The notes under the pieces: generated by a model
Seen by the model: the letters and a program-made list of their open reading frames with translations, nothing else
What the model was told of the DNA's origin: nothing
Databases searched by the model: none
Made by a program: the position numbers and the translations under genes
Shown: positions 1-5,978 of the stretch, piece by piece
How the letters are laid out: every line of letters begins with the position of its first letter
Position numbering within the stretch: the first letter of the stretch is position 1
Assembly (NCBI GenBank): GCA_003488105.1
Contig: DNMS01000122.1
Coordinates: 1-12,152, forward strand
DNA: 12,152 bases
From: Rhodospirillaceae bacterium
Lineage (GTDB): Bacteria > Pseudomonadota > Alphaproteobacteria > Rhodospirillales_A > Casp-alpha2
Direction: 5' to 3'

Positions 1-1
1 C

Positions 2-307
2 CTCGACCACAGCCTGCCGGTGTTCGCGGCGGGTGTGTCCCACCGCGGCCCCTATAAGGACGGCCCCGGGGAAATCGGCTTGCCCATCTCGCTCTACAGC
101 ATGCGGATCAACCCGGGCGACCTGATCCTGGGCGATTGTGACGGCGTGCTCTGCGTGCCCAAGGAAGAGGCCGAGACGGTGCTGGCCGCCTCAAGGCAGA
201 AGAAGGCCGCCGAGGACAAGCAGATGGCCGCCATCGCCGACGGTTCCATCGACCGCAGCTGGGTCGACAAGGCCCTGACCGACAAGGGCTGCGAATTCAT
301 CGACTGA
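2..307 (+). CDS. RraA-family protein, HMG/CHA-aldolase-like (3' part only)
   Basis: The last 101 residues of a gene whose start lies left of the window; the frame is open from base 2. The visible part holds the RraA-family C-terminal signature: a HRGPYKDGPGE stretch, then PISLYSMRINPGDLILGD followed by DGVLCVP. Relatives are 4-hydroxy-4-methyl-2-oxoglutarate / 4-carboxy-4-hydroxy-2-oxoadipate aldolases, which release pyruvate at the end of aromatic-acid pathways, and RNase E regulators (RraA proper). The aldolase metal-binding and catalytic residues would lie in the missing N-terminal half, so enzyme activity cannot be confirmed here. The C-terminal tail (about residues 58-101) is Ala/Lys-rich and probably helical. 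The SDR gene follows 112 bp downstream on the same strand, so the two may be co-transcribed. The catabolic surroundings favour an aldolase over an RNase regulator; that is inference. Confidence 0.85.
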   Translation, partial: LDHSLPVFAAGVSHRGPYKDGPGEIGLPISLYSMRINPGDLILGDCDGVLCVPKEEAETVLAASRQKKAAEDKQMAAIADGSIDRSWVDKALTDKGCEFID

Positions 308-359
308 ACCAGCCTTCGTCAGGAGACAAAGCCGATCGTCCCCCATAAGATGGCGGGCA

Positions 360-384
360 ATGGAGGGCACTTGCGCCCTCCCAT
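360..384 (+). other. Intergenic hairpin between RraA-like and SDR genes
   Basis: GGAGGGC (362-368) pairs with GCCCTCC (375-381) around a 6-nt loop, and two outer A-T pairs form across a one-base bulge. No T-run follows, so it is not a classical intrinsic terminator. It could be an attenuator or an mRNA 3'-end stabiliser between the two cistrons. The rest of the 112-bp gap (308-419) shows no convincing promoter. Confidence 0.35.
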
Positions 385-419
385 AACCGCAACCCGTCCA
401 TATGGGAGAAACTTCAAGA

Positions 420-1175
420 ATGTCCAAGGGAACACTGGCGGGGAAGACCGCCGTCATCACCGGATCGTCGCGCAACATCGGCAAGGCCACCGCCCTGGCC
501 TTGGCCGCTGATGGCGCCAACATCGTCGTCAACGGTGTGCAGGATCAAGCCGCCGCAGATTCTGTGGTCAAGGAGATCGAGGCCATGGGCGGCAAGGCCA
601 TCGCCAAGCTGGCCGATGTCGCCACCAAGGCCGGGGCCGACGCGCTGGTGCAGGCCGCCGCTGATGCCTTCGGCGGCGTCGACATCATGGTCGTCAATGC
701 CTCGACCCGCGGCCAGAAGGCCTTTCTGGACATGCCGCATGAAGATTTCCGCCGCGTCGTCGACACCACCATCGACAGCGCTTTTCACCTCTGTCAGGCG
801 GCCATCCCCCATATGCTGAAGGCCGGATGGGGGCGGGTCATCACCCTGGGCGGCGTCAGCTGGTACATCGGCATGCCCAACCGCATCCACAACCTGACCG
901 GCAAGTCGGCCATCGTCGGCTTCACCCACGGCATCGCCACGGAATTCGCAACCCAGGGCATCACCGCCAACTGCGTGTCGCCGGGGGCGACGGAAACCGT
1001 GCGCCCGGCCTCGGCCGGGACCGGCAACCCGCGCAACGCCATGAACATCCCCATGGGACGTCAGGGCGAGGTGAAGGAAATGGCGGCAACCGTGCGCTTC
1101 CTATGCCAGCCCGATGCCGCCTACATCACCGGGCAGACCATCCACGTCAACGGCGGCCTGTTCCTCGGCACCTGA
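420..1175 (+). CDS. SDR-family protein with degenerate catalytic tetrad
   Basis: A 251-residue protein of normal length for a classical SDR. The Rossmann nucleotide motif TGSSRNIG is at residues 14-21, the structural VNAS (NNAG-type) motif near 92-95, and a C-terminal ITGQTIHVNGG stretch at about 236-245. Ungapped alignment by eye with FabG-type SDRs over GRVITLGG...LTGKSAIVGF puts Gly145 where the catalytic Ser belongs and Asn158 where the Tyr belongs. Thr117 sits at the tetrad Asn position; only Lys162 is kept. It probably still binds NAD(P)(H), but may not be an ordinary dehydrogenase. ATG 420 is chosen over in-frame ATG 402 because GGGAG lies 11 nt before 420, while 402 has no Shine-Dalgarno (SD) sequence. 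It follows the RraA-like gene and converges with the lyase gene, whose stop is 24 bp away. Confidence 0.9.
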   Translation: MSKGTLAGKTAVITGSSRNIGKATALALAADGANIVVNGVQDQAAADSVVKEIEAMGGKAIAKLADVATKAGADALVQAAADAFGGVDIMVVNASTRGQKAFLDMPHEDFRRVVDTTIDSAFHLCQAAIPHMLKAGWGRVITLGGVSWYIGMPNRIHNLTGKSAIVGFTHGIATEFATQGITANCVSPGATETVRPASAGTGNPRNAMNIPMGRQGEVKEMAATVRFLCQPDAAYITGQTIHVNGGLFLGT

Positions 1176-1199
1176 CGCCCCGGACGACTGGCGGGGCGT
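1175..1199. terminator. Hairpin between convergent SDR and lyase genes
   Basis: An 8-bp perfect stem, ACGCCCCG (1175-1182) with CGGGGCGT (1192-1199), encloses a 9-nt loop and fills nearly the whole 24-bp gap between two convergent stop codons. Its first base is the last base of the SDR stop codon. Neither strand has a good U-tract after it, so it may be a weak bidirectional terminator or a 3'-end stabiliser. Confidence 0.45.
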
Positions 1200-2069
1200 T
1201 CAACGATTCTGGATGTCCCGCCACTGGTCCAGCGTGCGCCGGGCCTGATCGACGATGGGGTAGTCGATGAAATAGCCGTCCATCTGAATGGAGGCGAGGC
1301 CCCGTGCCTCGGCTTCCTCGAAGGCGGCGACGACCTTCTCCGCGAAGGCGACCTGTTCTTCGGTCGGCGTGAACACGCCGTTCACGGGGCCGATCTGATC
1401 CGGATGGATGCACAGCTTGCCCTGATAGCCCATGTCGCGGACCTTTTCCGCCGACCGGACGAGGCCGTCCGTATCCTTGATGTGGATCCATACGGAATCG
1501 ACGGGCGGCTCCAGCCCTTCGGCGCGGGATGCCAGGGCGATCTCGGCCCGGGCATGATCGATTTCCGTCTCCGCCAGGGTCCAACGAAAGGACATGTCCT
1601 TGGTGTAGTCGCCGGCGCCGAAGCTGAGCCGCCGCACGCGGGTCGCCGCCGCCGCGATGGCGCGGACATTGGCGACGCCTTTGCCGGTCTCGATGATCGG
1701 CAGCAGGTCGATGGACCCGACCTCCATGCCCTTGTCCCGTTCGATGTTCCCCAGGATCCAGTCGACGGCGATAACCTGCGCGGCTTCTTCGACCTTGGGC
1801 AGGACCAATCCCGTCAGCCAGGGCCCGGTCACGGCCAGGATGTCGTTGAAGCAGAAATCCGTATCCCAGGCGTTGACCCTCACGTATCCGCGCTTTCCGG
1901 GGTTTTGTTTCAGGGTTTCGACGACCAGGGCGCGGGTTGCCGGTTTCTCGGCGACGGCGACGGCGTCTTCCAGGTCCAGGATGACGGCGTCGCAATCAAG
2001 GGTGAACGCCTTTTCGGCCCGGCGCGCGTGGTTTCCGGGAGCAAACAGATAGGTACGGTGAACGGCCAT
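1200..2069 (-). CDS. CoA-ester lyase, HpcH/HpaI aldolase / CitE-like family
   Basis: A 289-residue TIM-barrel protein. Visible family motifs in order: YLFAPGN (7-13), LDLEDAV (31-37) with the acidic Mg-binding region, RVN (64-66) with the CoA/substrate Arg, LPKVE (90-94), IIETGKGV (125-132) with Glu127, FGAGDYTKD (150-158) with Asp154, and CIHPDQIGPVN (220-230). The family cleaves or forms beta-hydroxyacyl-CoA esters such as malyl-, methylmalyl- and citramalyl-CoA, giving an acyl-CoA plus a 2-oxoacid; length and motifs fit a stand-alone lyase rather than the citrate lyase CitE subunit. The frame stays open upstream to 2264, but that extension is Arg/Pro-rich low-complexity sequence, so ATG 2069 with MAVHRTYLFAPG is the start. 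The SD is weak (GGAA about 10 nt upstream). It lies 49 bp downstream of the small secreted-protein gene and is probably co-transcribed with it. Exact substrate unknown. Confidence 0.9.
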   Translation of the reverse strand: MAVHRTYLFAPGNHARRAEKAFTLDCDAVILDLEDAVAVAEKPATRALVVETLKQNPGKRGYVRVNAWDTDFCFNDILAVTGPWLTGLVLPKVEEAAQVIAVDWILGNIERDKGMEVGSIDLLPIIETGKGVANVRAIAAAATRVRRLSFGAGDYTKDMSFRWTLAETEIDHARAEIALASRAEGLEPPVDSVWIHIKDTDGLVRSAEKVRDMGYQGKLCIHPDQIGPVNGVFTPTEEQVAFAEKVVAAFEEAEARGLASIQMDGYFIDYPIVDQARRTLDQWRDIQNR

Positions 2070-2118
2070 GAGTGAAATGTTCCGTGGTGGTGGTGGGAAA
2101 GGAGAGAGGCGGCGGCGG

Positions 2119-2337
2119 TTAGGACTGCGGCCTGTTGGCCAAGTCCGGGCGCTCTTGTGTATCGTCGTCCGTCTCGTAACAGCTATGGGGGTTTTCGTCC
2201 GAATCCCTGGTGATCGCGGAGATGTAATCCTGAATGTCAGCCGTCGTGCCCGGCGCCGGAGCATTGTTGCCGGCGACGGCGGATAGCGGCGCTGTCAACA
2301 GAAGCAGACTCAACAGCAATGCAGCGAAACGGGACAT
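2119..2337 (-). CDS. Small secreted protein of unknown function
   Basis: A 72-residue protein I do not recognise. Residues 1-22 form a clear Sec signal peptide: MSRF, a Leu/Ala-rich core, then SAVA before Gly23 as the likely cleavage site. There is no lipobox cysteine. The mature part, about 50 residues, is acidic and polar, with a DIQDYISAITRD stretch (about 35-46), one Cys near position 54 and a run of three Asp after it; no known domain is apparent. ATG 2337 is preferred over an in-frame ATG at 2385 because AGGAAGG lies about 5 nt before 2337 and the signal peptide starts exactly there; the longer form would bury it behind a charged extension. It sits between the MlrC-like and lyase genes on the same strand (52 bp and 49 bp gaps). 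A periplasmic role linked to the importer is speculation. Confidence 0.65.
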   Translation of the reverse strand: MSRFAALLLSLLLLTAPLSAVAGNNAPAPGTTADIQDYISAITRDSDENPHSCYETDDDTQERPDLANRPQS

Positions 2338-2389
2338 GGCACCTTCCTTGCGGGTTGCACGGTGATGATACGCTTCCAGGCTCATGCTG

Positions 2390-3925
2390 TCACCACGCGG
2401 GGGGCGTCCAGGTCGTATCCTGATCCAGCGGAAACACCGGGCGGCACAATTGCCCCCAGGTAAAATTACTGAACACGGGCGATGTCAGACCCGGGCAATC
2501 GACCTCGTAAACGTTTTCCGGTGGGAAGAATTCATCGAACCCGGCCCGAAAATGGCCGCGCGATTTGACGATGACGGTGCGTGCCTGGGCGATGTCGACA
2601 CCGAACATTTCCAACATGGCCGGATCGGCACATTGCTTGCGATGCGTGGCCACGGCGACGCGAATGCCGCCGATCTCCAGCAACGCCGCCGGGCCGACGG
2701 AAAGGGACCGGCCGCGCAGGATGCCGCGGCGCCCGACGAAGGAACCATCGGTCAGCTTAAGAACCTTGGCTTTAGCCTCATAGGCCTGCTCGAAAGCCGT
2801 CTTGGGGGCGCGGTTGAAGTGGGCCGTGATCTCGGCCCCCTCGCCTGCCGCATGGGCATCACCGGCCACGCCGCCGTCGATCACCACGCCCATGACCACG
2901 CCCTCGGCCCCGGCCTCGACCAGCCCCTTCAGCAGATAGATGGTGCTGCCCGTGCCGCCGCCACCCGGATTGTCGGCGACGTCGGCGATAATCTGTGCCG
3001 GCCGCCCGGCGTCACGGCCGTTGGCAACGGCCATGGCGATGGCGTCCGGCAAGGGTGTCAGGGTTTTCTGATAACGCTCGTGGTCAGCCCATAGGCGGCG
3101 CGCGAGTTCGCCCGCCAACTTCCGCGCCGACGCGATGTCGTTCCGTGCGGTGACGATCACCGACATGCCGCATTTGGGGCTGTCTGAATAGATAAACCCG
3201 GCCGCGACGGAGACGTTGAGGATCGCGCCGTTCGACGCCGCCTGGACTTCCTGGCCCATGTTGATGATATCGGCATAGGGGCCGGTCGCCGTCAGCAGCA
3301 CCACCGAGGGGGCCGCGATCGGCACCTTCACGAAGGCCGTCTGCGGGCGCATGCCCTGGAACATCTCATCCATGGTGCGGGCGGCCTCCGCCGCGCGTTC
3401 ACGCTGATCGACGTGCGGGTTTGTCAAATAGGCGATCAGCACGTCCGCATGGTCGGCCATGGTCTGGGACACGTTGGTGTGCAGGTCGAGGGTTGCAATC
3501 ACCGGCACGTCCGGCCCGACGATGTTCCGCACGCGGCCATACAACAGCCCGTCGGGGTCGGTTTCATGTTCCGCCCGCATGGCGCCGTGGCTGACGATAT
3601 AAACCCCGTCAAGTGGTCCCGCCGCCTTCAAGCGTGTCTCGACCTCGGCCACGAACCAGTCGAAGAACCCCTTCTCCACCGGGCCGCCCGGTTCCGCATC
3701 GCCGATCAAAATCGGCACCATTTCCCAGGCATCGGGATGCAGCTTTTCCATCTGCTGGCAGAAGGCATTGACCTCCAGCGGCAGACGCGGATTGGGGGCC
3801 GCCAGTTCGGCCAGGATATCCGTTCCGGCAAGCAGGCAACGCCGTTCGTAATCGGCCCGCGTGGTCACCGGAGCGAAGGCATTGCTTTCAAGCAAAAAGC
3901 CGAGGATGGCGATGCGTTTGGTCAT
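2390..3925 (-). CDS. MlrC-like metallohydrolase (peptidase family M81)
   Basis: A 511-residue protein with the two-part MlrC architecture: an N-terminal M81 domain and a C-terminal MlrC domain. N-terminal motifs are LLESNAFAP (11-19), SHGAMRAEHETDPDG (112-126), TLDLHTNVSQ (145-154) and LTNPHVDQRERA (167-178). Asp147, His149 and His171 have the same spacing as the zinc ligands reported for microcystinase-pathway MlrC (Asp167/His169/His191, from memory). C-terminal motifs are IIADVADNPGGGGTGST, IVKSRGHFRAGFDEFF and VDCPG. MlrC in sphingomonads cleaves the linear tetrapeptide of microcystin, but most homologues have unknown substrates, so 'amide/peptide hydrolase' is as far as the sequence goes. 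There is no signal peptide, so it is cytoplasmic. AAGGA lies 9 nt before ATG 3925. It begins 83 bp after the last importer gene, beyond a terminator; the association suggests it processes an imported compound. Confidence 0.92.
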   Translation of the reverse strand: MTKRIAILGFLLESNAFAPVTTRADYERRCLLAGTDILAELAAPNPRLPLEVNAFCQQMEKLHPDAWEMVPILIGDAEPGGPVEKGFFDWFVAEVETRLKAAGPLDGVYIVSHGAMRAEHETDPDGLLYGRVRNIVGPDVPVIATLDLHTNVSQTMADHADVLIAYLTNPHVDQRERAAEAARTMDEMFQGMRPQTAFVKVPIAAPSVVLLTATGPYADIINMGQEVQAASNGAILNVSVAAGFIYSDSPKCGMSVIVTARNDIASARKLAGELARRLWADHERYQKTLTPLPDAIAMAVANGRDAGRPAQIIADVADNPGGGGTGSTIYLLKGLVEAGAEGVVMGVVIDGGVAGDAHAAGEGAEITAHFNRAPKTAFEQAYEAKAKVLKLTDGSFVGRRGILRGRSLSVGPAALLEIGGIRVAVATHRKQCADPAMLEMFGVDIAQARTVIVKSRGHFRAGFDEFFPPENVYEVDCPGLTSPVFSNFTWGQLCRPVFPLDQDTTWTPPAW

Positions 3926-3956
3926 GGTCAGTGGTCCTTATGCGGAGGCCCCAATG

Positions 3957-3978
3957 GAAAGGGCGGCCGAAGCCGCCC
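3957..3978 (-). terminator. Intrinsic terminator with UUCG loop, end of ABC operon
   Basis: Read on the minus strand, GGGCGGC (3978-3972), loop TTCG, then GCCGCCC (3967-3961) form a 7-bp GC stem with a stable UUCG tetraloop, followed by TTTCC (3960-3956). It lies 31 bp after the stop of the last permease gene and 32 bp before the MlrC-like start. The U-tract is short, so partial read-through into the MlrC-like gene is plausible; no convincing separate promoter is visible in 3926-4008. Confidence 0.8.
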
Positions 3979-4008
3979 AATCCGTAACTTAAGGTACATT
4001 CCCGCCCT

Positions 4009-4908
4009 TTAGCGCGAACGCATTTTCGGGTCCAGAACGTCGCGCACGGAGTCCCCGAACAGGTTGAATCCGAACACGCTGAGGGAAATTGCAACGCCGG
4101 GATAAACGGCAACCCAGGGCGCCCCCTCGAAGAACTCGGACGCGTTGCTGAGCATCAGGCCCCAAGCCGGAGTCGGATCCTGCACACCCAGGCCCAGGAA
4201 CGACAGAGAAGCTTCCAGCAAGATCGCCTGACCGAGGAACGTGGTCAGCATGATCAGGTAAGGCGCCATGACGTTCGGAACCATGTGCCGCAGGATGATA
4301 CGAGCATCGCTGAAGCCCAAGGCACGGGCCGCGTCCACGTAGGGGATTTCACGGATTGCCAGAGCATTGGACCGCACCACGCGCGCGCATTGCGGAATGA
4401 ATGGCAGGATGATCGCGATCATCACGTTCTCGATCCCCGGCCCGAGGGTGGCGACGACCGCCAGGGCCAGAATGATCAGCGGGAACGCCATGAACACATC
4501 CAGGATGCGCTGGAGGATCAGATCGAACAGGCCGCCGAAATAGGCGCTGGCGACCCCCAGGACGAGCCCGCCCGTCGCCCCCACGATGGCGCAAACAAAG
4601 CCGACCAGAAGAGCCGTACGAGACCCGTAGATAAGCCGGGTCAAGATGTCGCGGCCAAATTCATCCGTGCCGAGCAGGTATTCGGCACTCGGCGCCGCCA
4701 GCATGGCATCGAAATGTTCCTGGAGAGGATCATTCGGCGAGACGACTTCAGCCAGGATCGCGGCAATGATCATCACAAAGACGATCGCCAGGCCGAACAC
4801 ACCGAGGGGTTGCTTACGGCACAGTTCGAGCGCGACTTGCGACCACGGCTTTTTCGGCGCGACTTCCTCGAACTGGGCTTCGGTTTGTATTTCAGAAACG
4901 GTAACCAT
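4009..4908 (-). CDS. DppC/OppC-type ABC transporter permease
   Basis: A 299-residue inner-membrane protein of the binding-protein-dependent transport family. A charged cytoplasmic N-terminus (1-34) leads to a membrane segment at about 36-56, then the OppC-type extracytoplasmic motif LLGTDEFGRDILTRLIYGSR (78-97). About five further hydrophobic segments follow (near 98-122, 137-157, 160-178, 213-236 and 265-285). The EAA coupling loop that docks on the ATPase is at about 190-212 (YVDAARALGFSDARII...PN). It pairs with the DppB-type permease to form the translocation pore for a peptide-like or other small substrate. ATG 4908 has GGGA 7 nt upstream and begins 12 bp after the preceding permease stop, so the two are tightly coupled. 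It is the last gene before the UUCG terminator. The family imports di/oligopeptides, nickel, sugars or opines; the permeases do not reveal which. Confidence 0.93.
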   Translation of the reverse strand: MVTVSEIQTEAQFEEVAPKKPWSQVALELCRKQPLGVFGLAIVFVMIIAAILAEVVSPNDPLQEHFDAMLAAPSAEYLLGTDEFGRDILTRLIYGSRTALLVGFVCAIVGATGGLVLGVASAYFGGLFDLILQRILDVFMAFPLIILALAVVATLGPGIENVMIAIILPFIPQCARVVRSNALAIREIPYVDAARALGFSDARIILRHMVPNVMAPYLIMLTTFLGQAILLEASLSFLGLGVQDPTPAWGLMLSNASEFFEGAPWVAVYPGVAISLSVFGFNLFGDSVRDVLDPKMRSR

Positions 4909-4920
4909 CGTTATATCCCG

Positions 4921-5892
4921 TCACGAGTAGCGAATGCGGGGATCAAGCCACGCATAGGCCAAGTCGGTAATAAGGTTGGTGATGACGAACACGATGACGA
5001 CGAGCATCACCAGGTTCTGGGTCATCGTGAAGTCATGGTGTTCGACGCCGTCGACCATCAGGTTGCCCAAGCCGTTCAGGTTGAACACCTGCTCGGTCAC
5101 GACCAACCCGCCCATCAGGAACGCAAACTCAAGCGCCAGAATGGTAACCACCGGCAACAATGCGTTCTTCAACGCGTGGCGGTTGATGACGATCTTTTCG
5201 ACCATTCCCTTGGCCCGTGCGGTACGAACGTAGTCCTCACGCAGAACCTCAAGCATGGCCGAACGCGTCATACGGGCAGCAACGGCGGAATAACGGTAGC
5301 CGGTCGCAACGGCGGGCCACATCAACTGGGACAGATTGTGTGCAGGGTCTTCCCAGATCGATTTGAACATGATTGGAGGCATCCAAGGTTCGCCGAACCA
5401 GGCTTGGCTGAACACAAGAAGCCCGAGAATGATCATCAGGCCGAGCCAGAATGATGGAATGGCGATACCGGCGATGGCAAACCCGCGCACGAAGTAATCG
5501 ATGAGCGTGTTCTGCTTCACGGCCGAGATGATGCCCAGCGGAATGGCGATAATCGTGGCGACGATGGTCGCCATGACAGCCAACTGCAGGGACAATTCGA
5601 AGCGGATGGCGATTTCATGGGTAACCGGCTGGCCCGTCCACATGGAAGTGCCGAGATCAAAGATGAAATAGCCCCAGACGAAATCAAAGAACTGTGCGAT
5701 CTGCGGCTTGTCCAGCCCCAGGCTCTCGCGGCAGATGTCAATCTGCTCCTGAGCCACCGTGGCGCCGGTGCCGAGCAGACGCACCTCACAGATGTCGCCG
5801 GGCGCTAAGCGCAGCAAAAAGAAAACCAGAACCGCGGCCCCGAGCAGGGTCGGGATCATCGCGATCAGACGCTTAAGGATATACTTACCCAT
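4921..5892 (-). CDS. DppB/OppB-type ABC transporter permease
   Basis: A 323-residue inner-membrane protein. It opens with the family hallmark, a short basic segment MGKYILKRLI followed by the first membrane helix (9-28) and RLAPGD (28-33). Further hydrophobic segments lie near 100-124, 136-163, 188-203, 245-266 and 292-312, and the EAA loop is at about 221-248 (YVRTARAKGM...LKNALLPV). The protein ends in the typical AWLDPRIRYS. It forms the importer pore with the DppC-type partner encoded 12 bp downstream. ATG 5892 has GAGG 5 nt upstream. The gene is separated from the binding-protein gene by 86 bp carrying a 14-bp hairpin, which probably sets its expression below that of the binding protein. 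No truncation or missing motif is seen. Confidence 0.93.
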   Translation of the reverse strand: MGKYILKRLIAMIPTLLGAAVLVFFLLRLAPGDICEVRLLGTGATVAQEQIDICRESLGLDKPQIAQFFDFVWGYFIFDLGTSMWTGQPVTHEIAIRFELSLQLAVMATIVATIIAIPLGIISAVKQNTLIDYFVRGFAIAGIAIPSFWLGLMIILGLLVFSQAWFGEPWMPPIMFKSIWEDPAHNLSQLMWPAVATGYRYSAVAARMTRSAMLEVLREDYVRTARAKGMVEKIVINRHALKNALLPVVTILALEFAFLMGGLVVTEQVFNLNGLGNLMVDGVEHHDFTMTQNLVMLVVIVFVITNLITDLAYAWLDPRIRYS

Positions 5893-5911
5893 GTCTTCCT
5901 CTATCGGGGTT

Positions 5912-5944
5912 GATCGCCCGCCGCCGATCCGGCGGCGGGCGATT
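5912..5944 (-). other. 14-bp intercistronic hairpin between binding-protein and permease genes
   Basis: ATCGCCCGCCGCCG (5913-5926) pairs perfectly with CGGCGGCGGGCGAT (5930-5943) around a 3-nt loop, with a possible outer G-T pair. In the transcribed (minus) direction no U-tract follows; the sequence runs straight into the SD of the permease gene. Such structures after binding-protein genes are known to protect the upstream mRNA from 3' exonucleases or cause partial termination. That role is inferred here from position. Confidence 0.75.
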
Positions 5945-5978
5945 CCCGGTTTTTGTTAAGGCTGCGTCAGGCGCAACT

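Noticed and set aside
2070..2264. N-terminal extension of the CoA-ester lyase to an upstream ATG at 2264
   Set aside because: The extra 65 residues are Arg/Pro-rich, overlap the small secreted-protein gene and precede the family's usual start YLFAPG.
2390..3925. Calling the locus a microcystin-degradation (mlr) cluster
   Set aside because: Only an MlrC-like protein is present. No MlrA, MlrB or MlrD homologue is visible, and M81 proteins are widespread outside that pathway.
4285..5454. A 389-codon plus-strand open frame opposite the two permease genes
   Set aside because: It spans the junction of two well-supported permeases and has an extremely charged His/Asp/Arg-rich translation with no SD or family resemblance.
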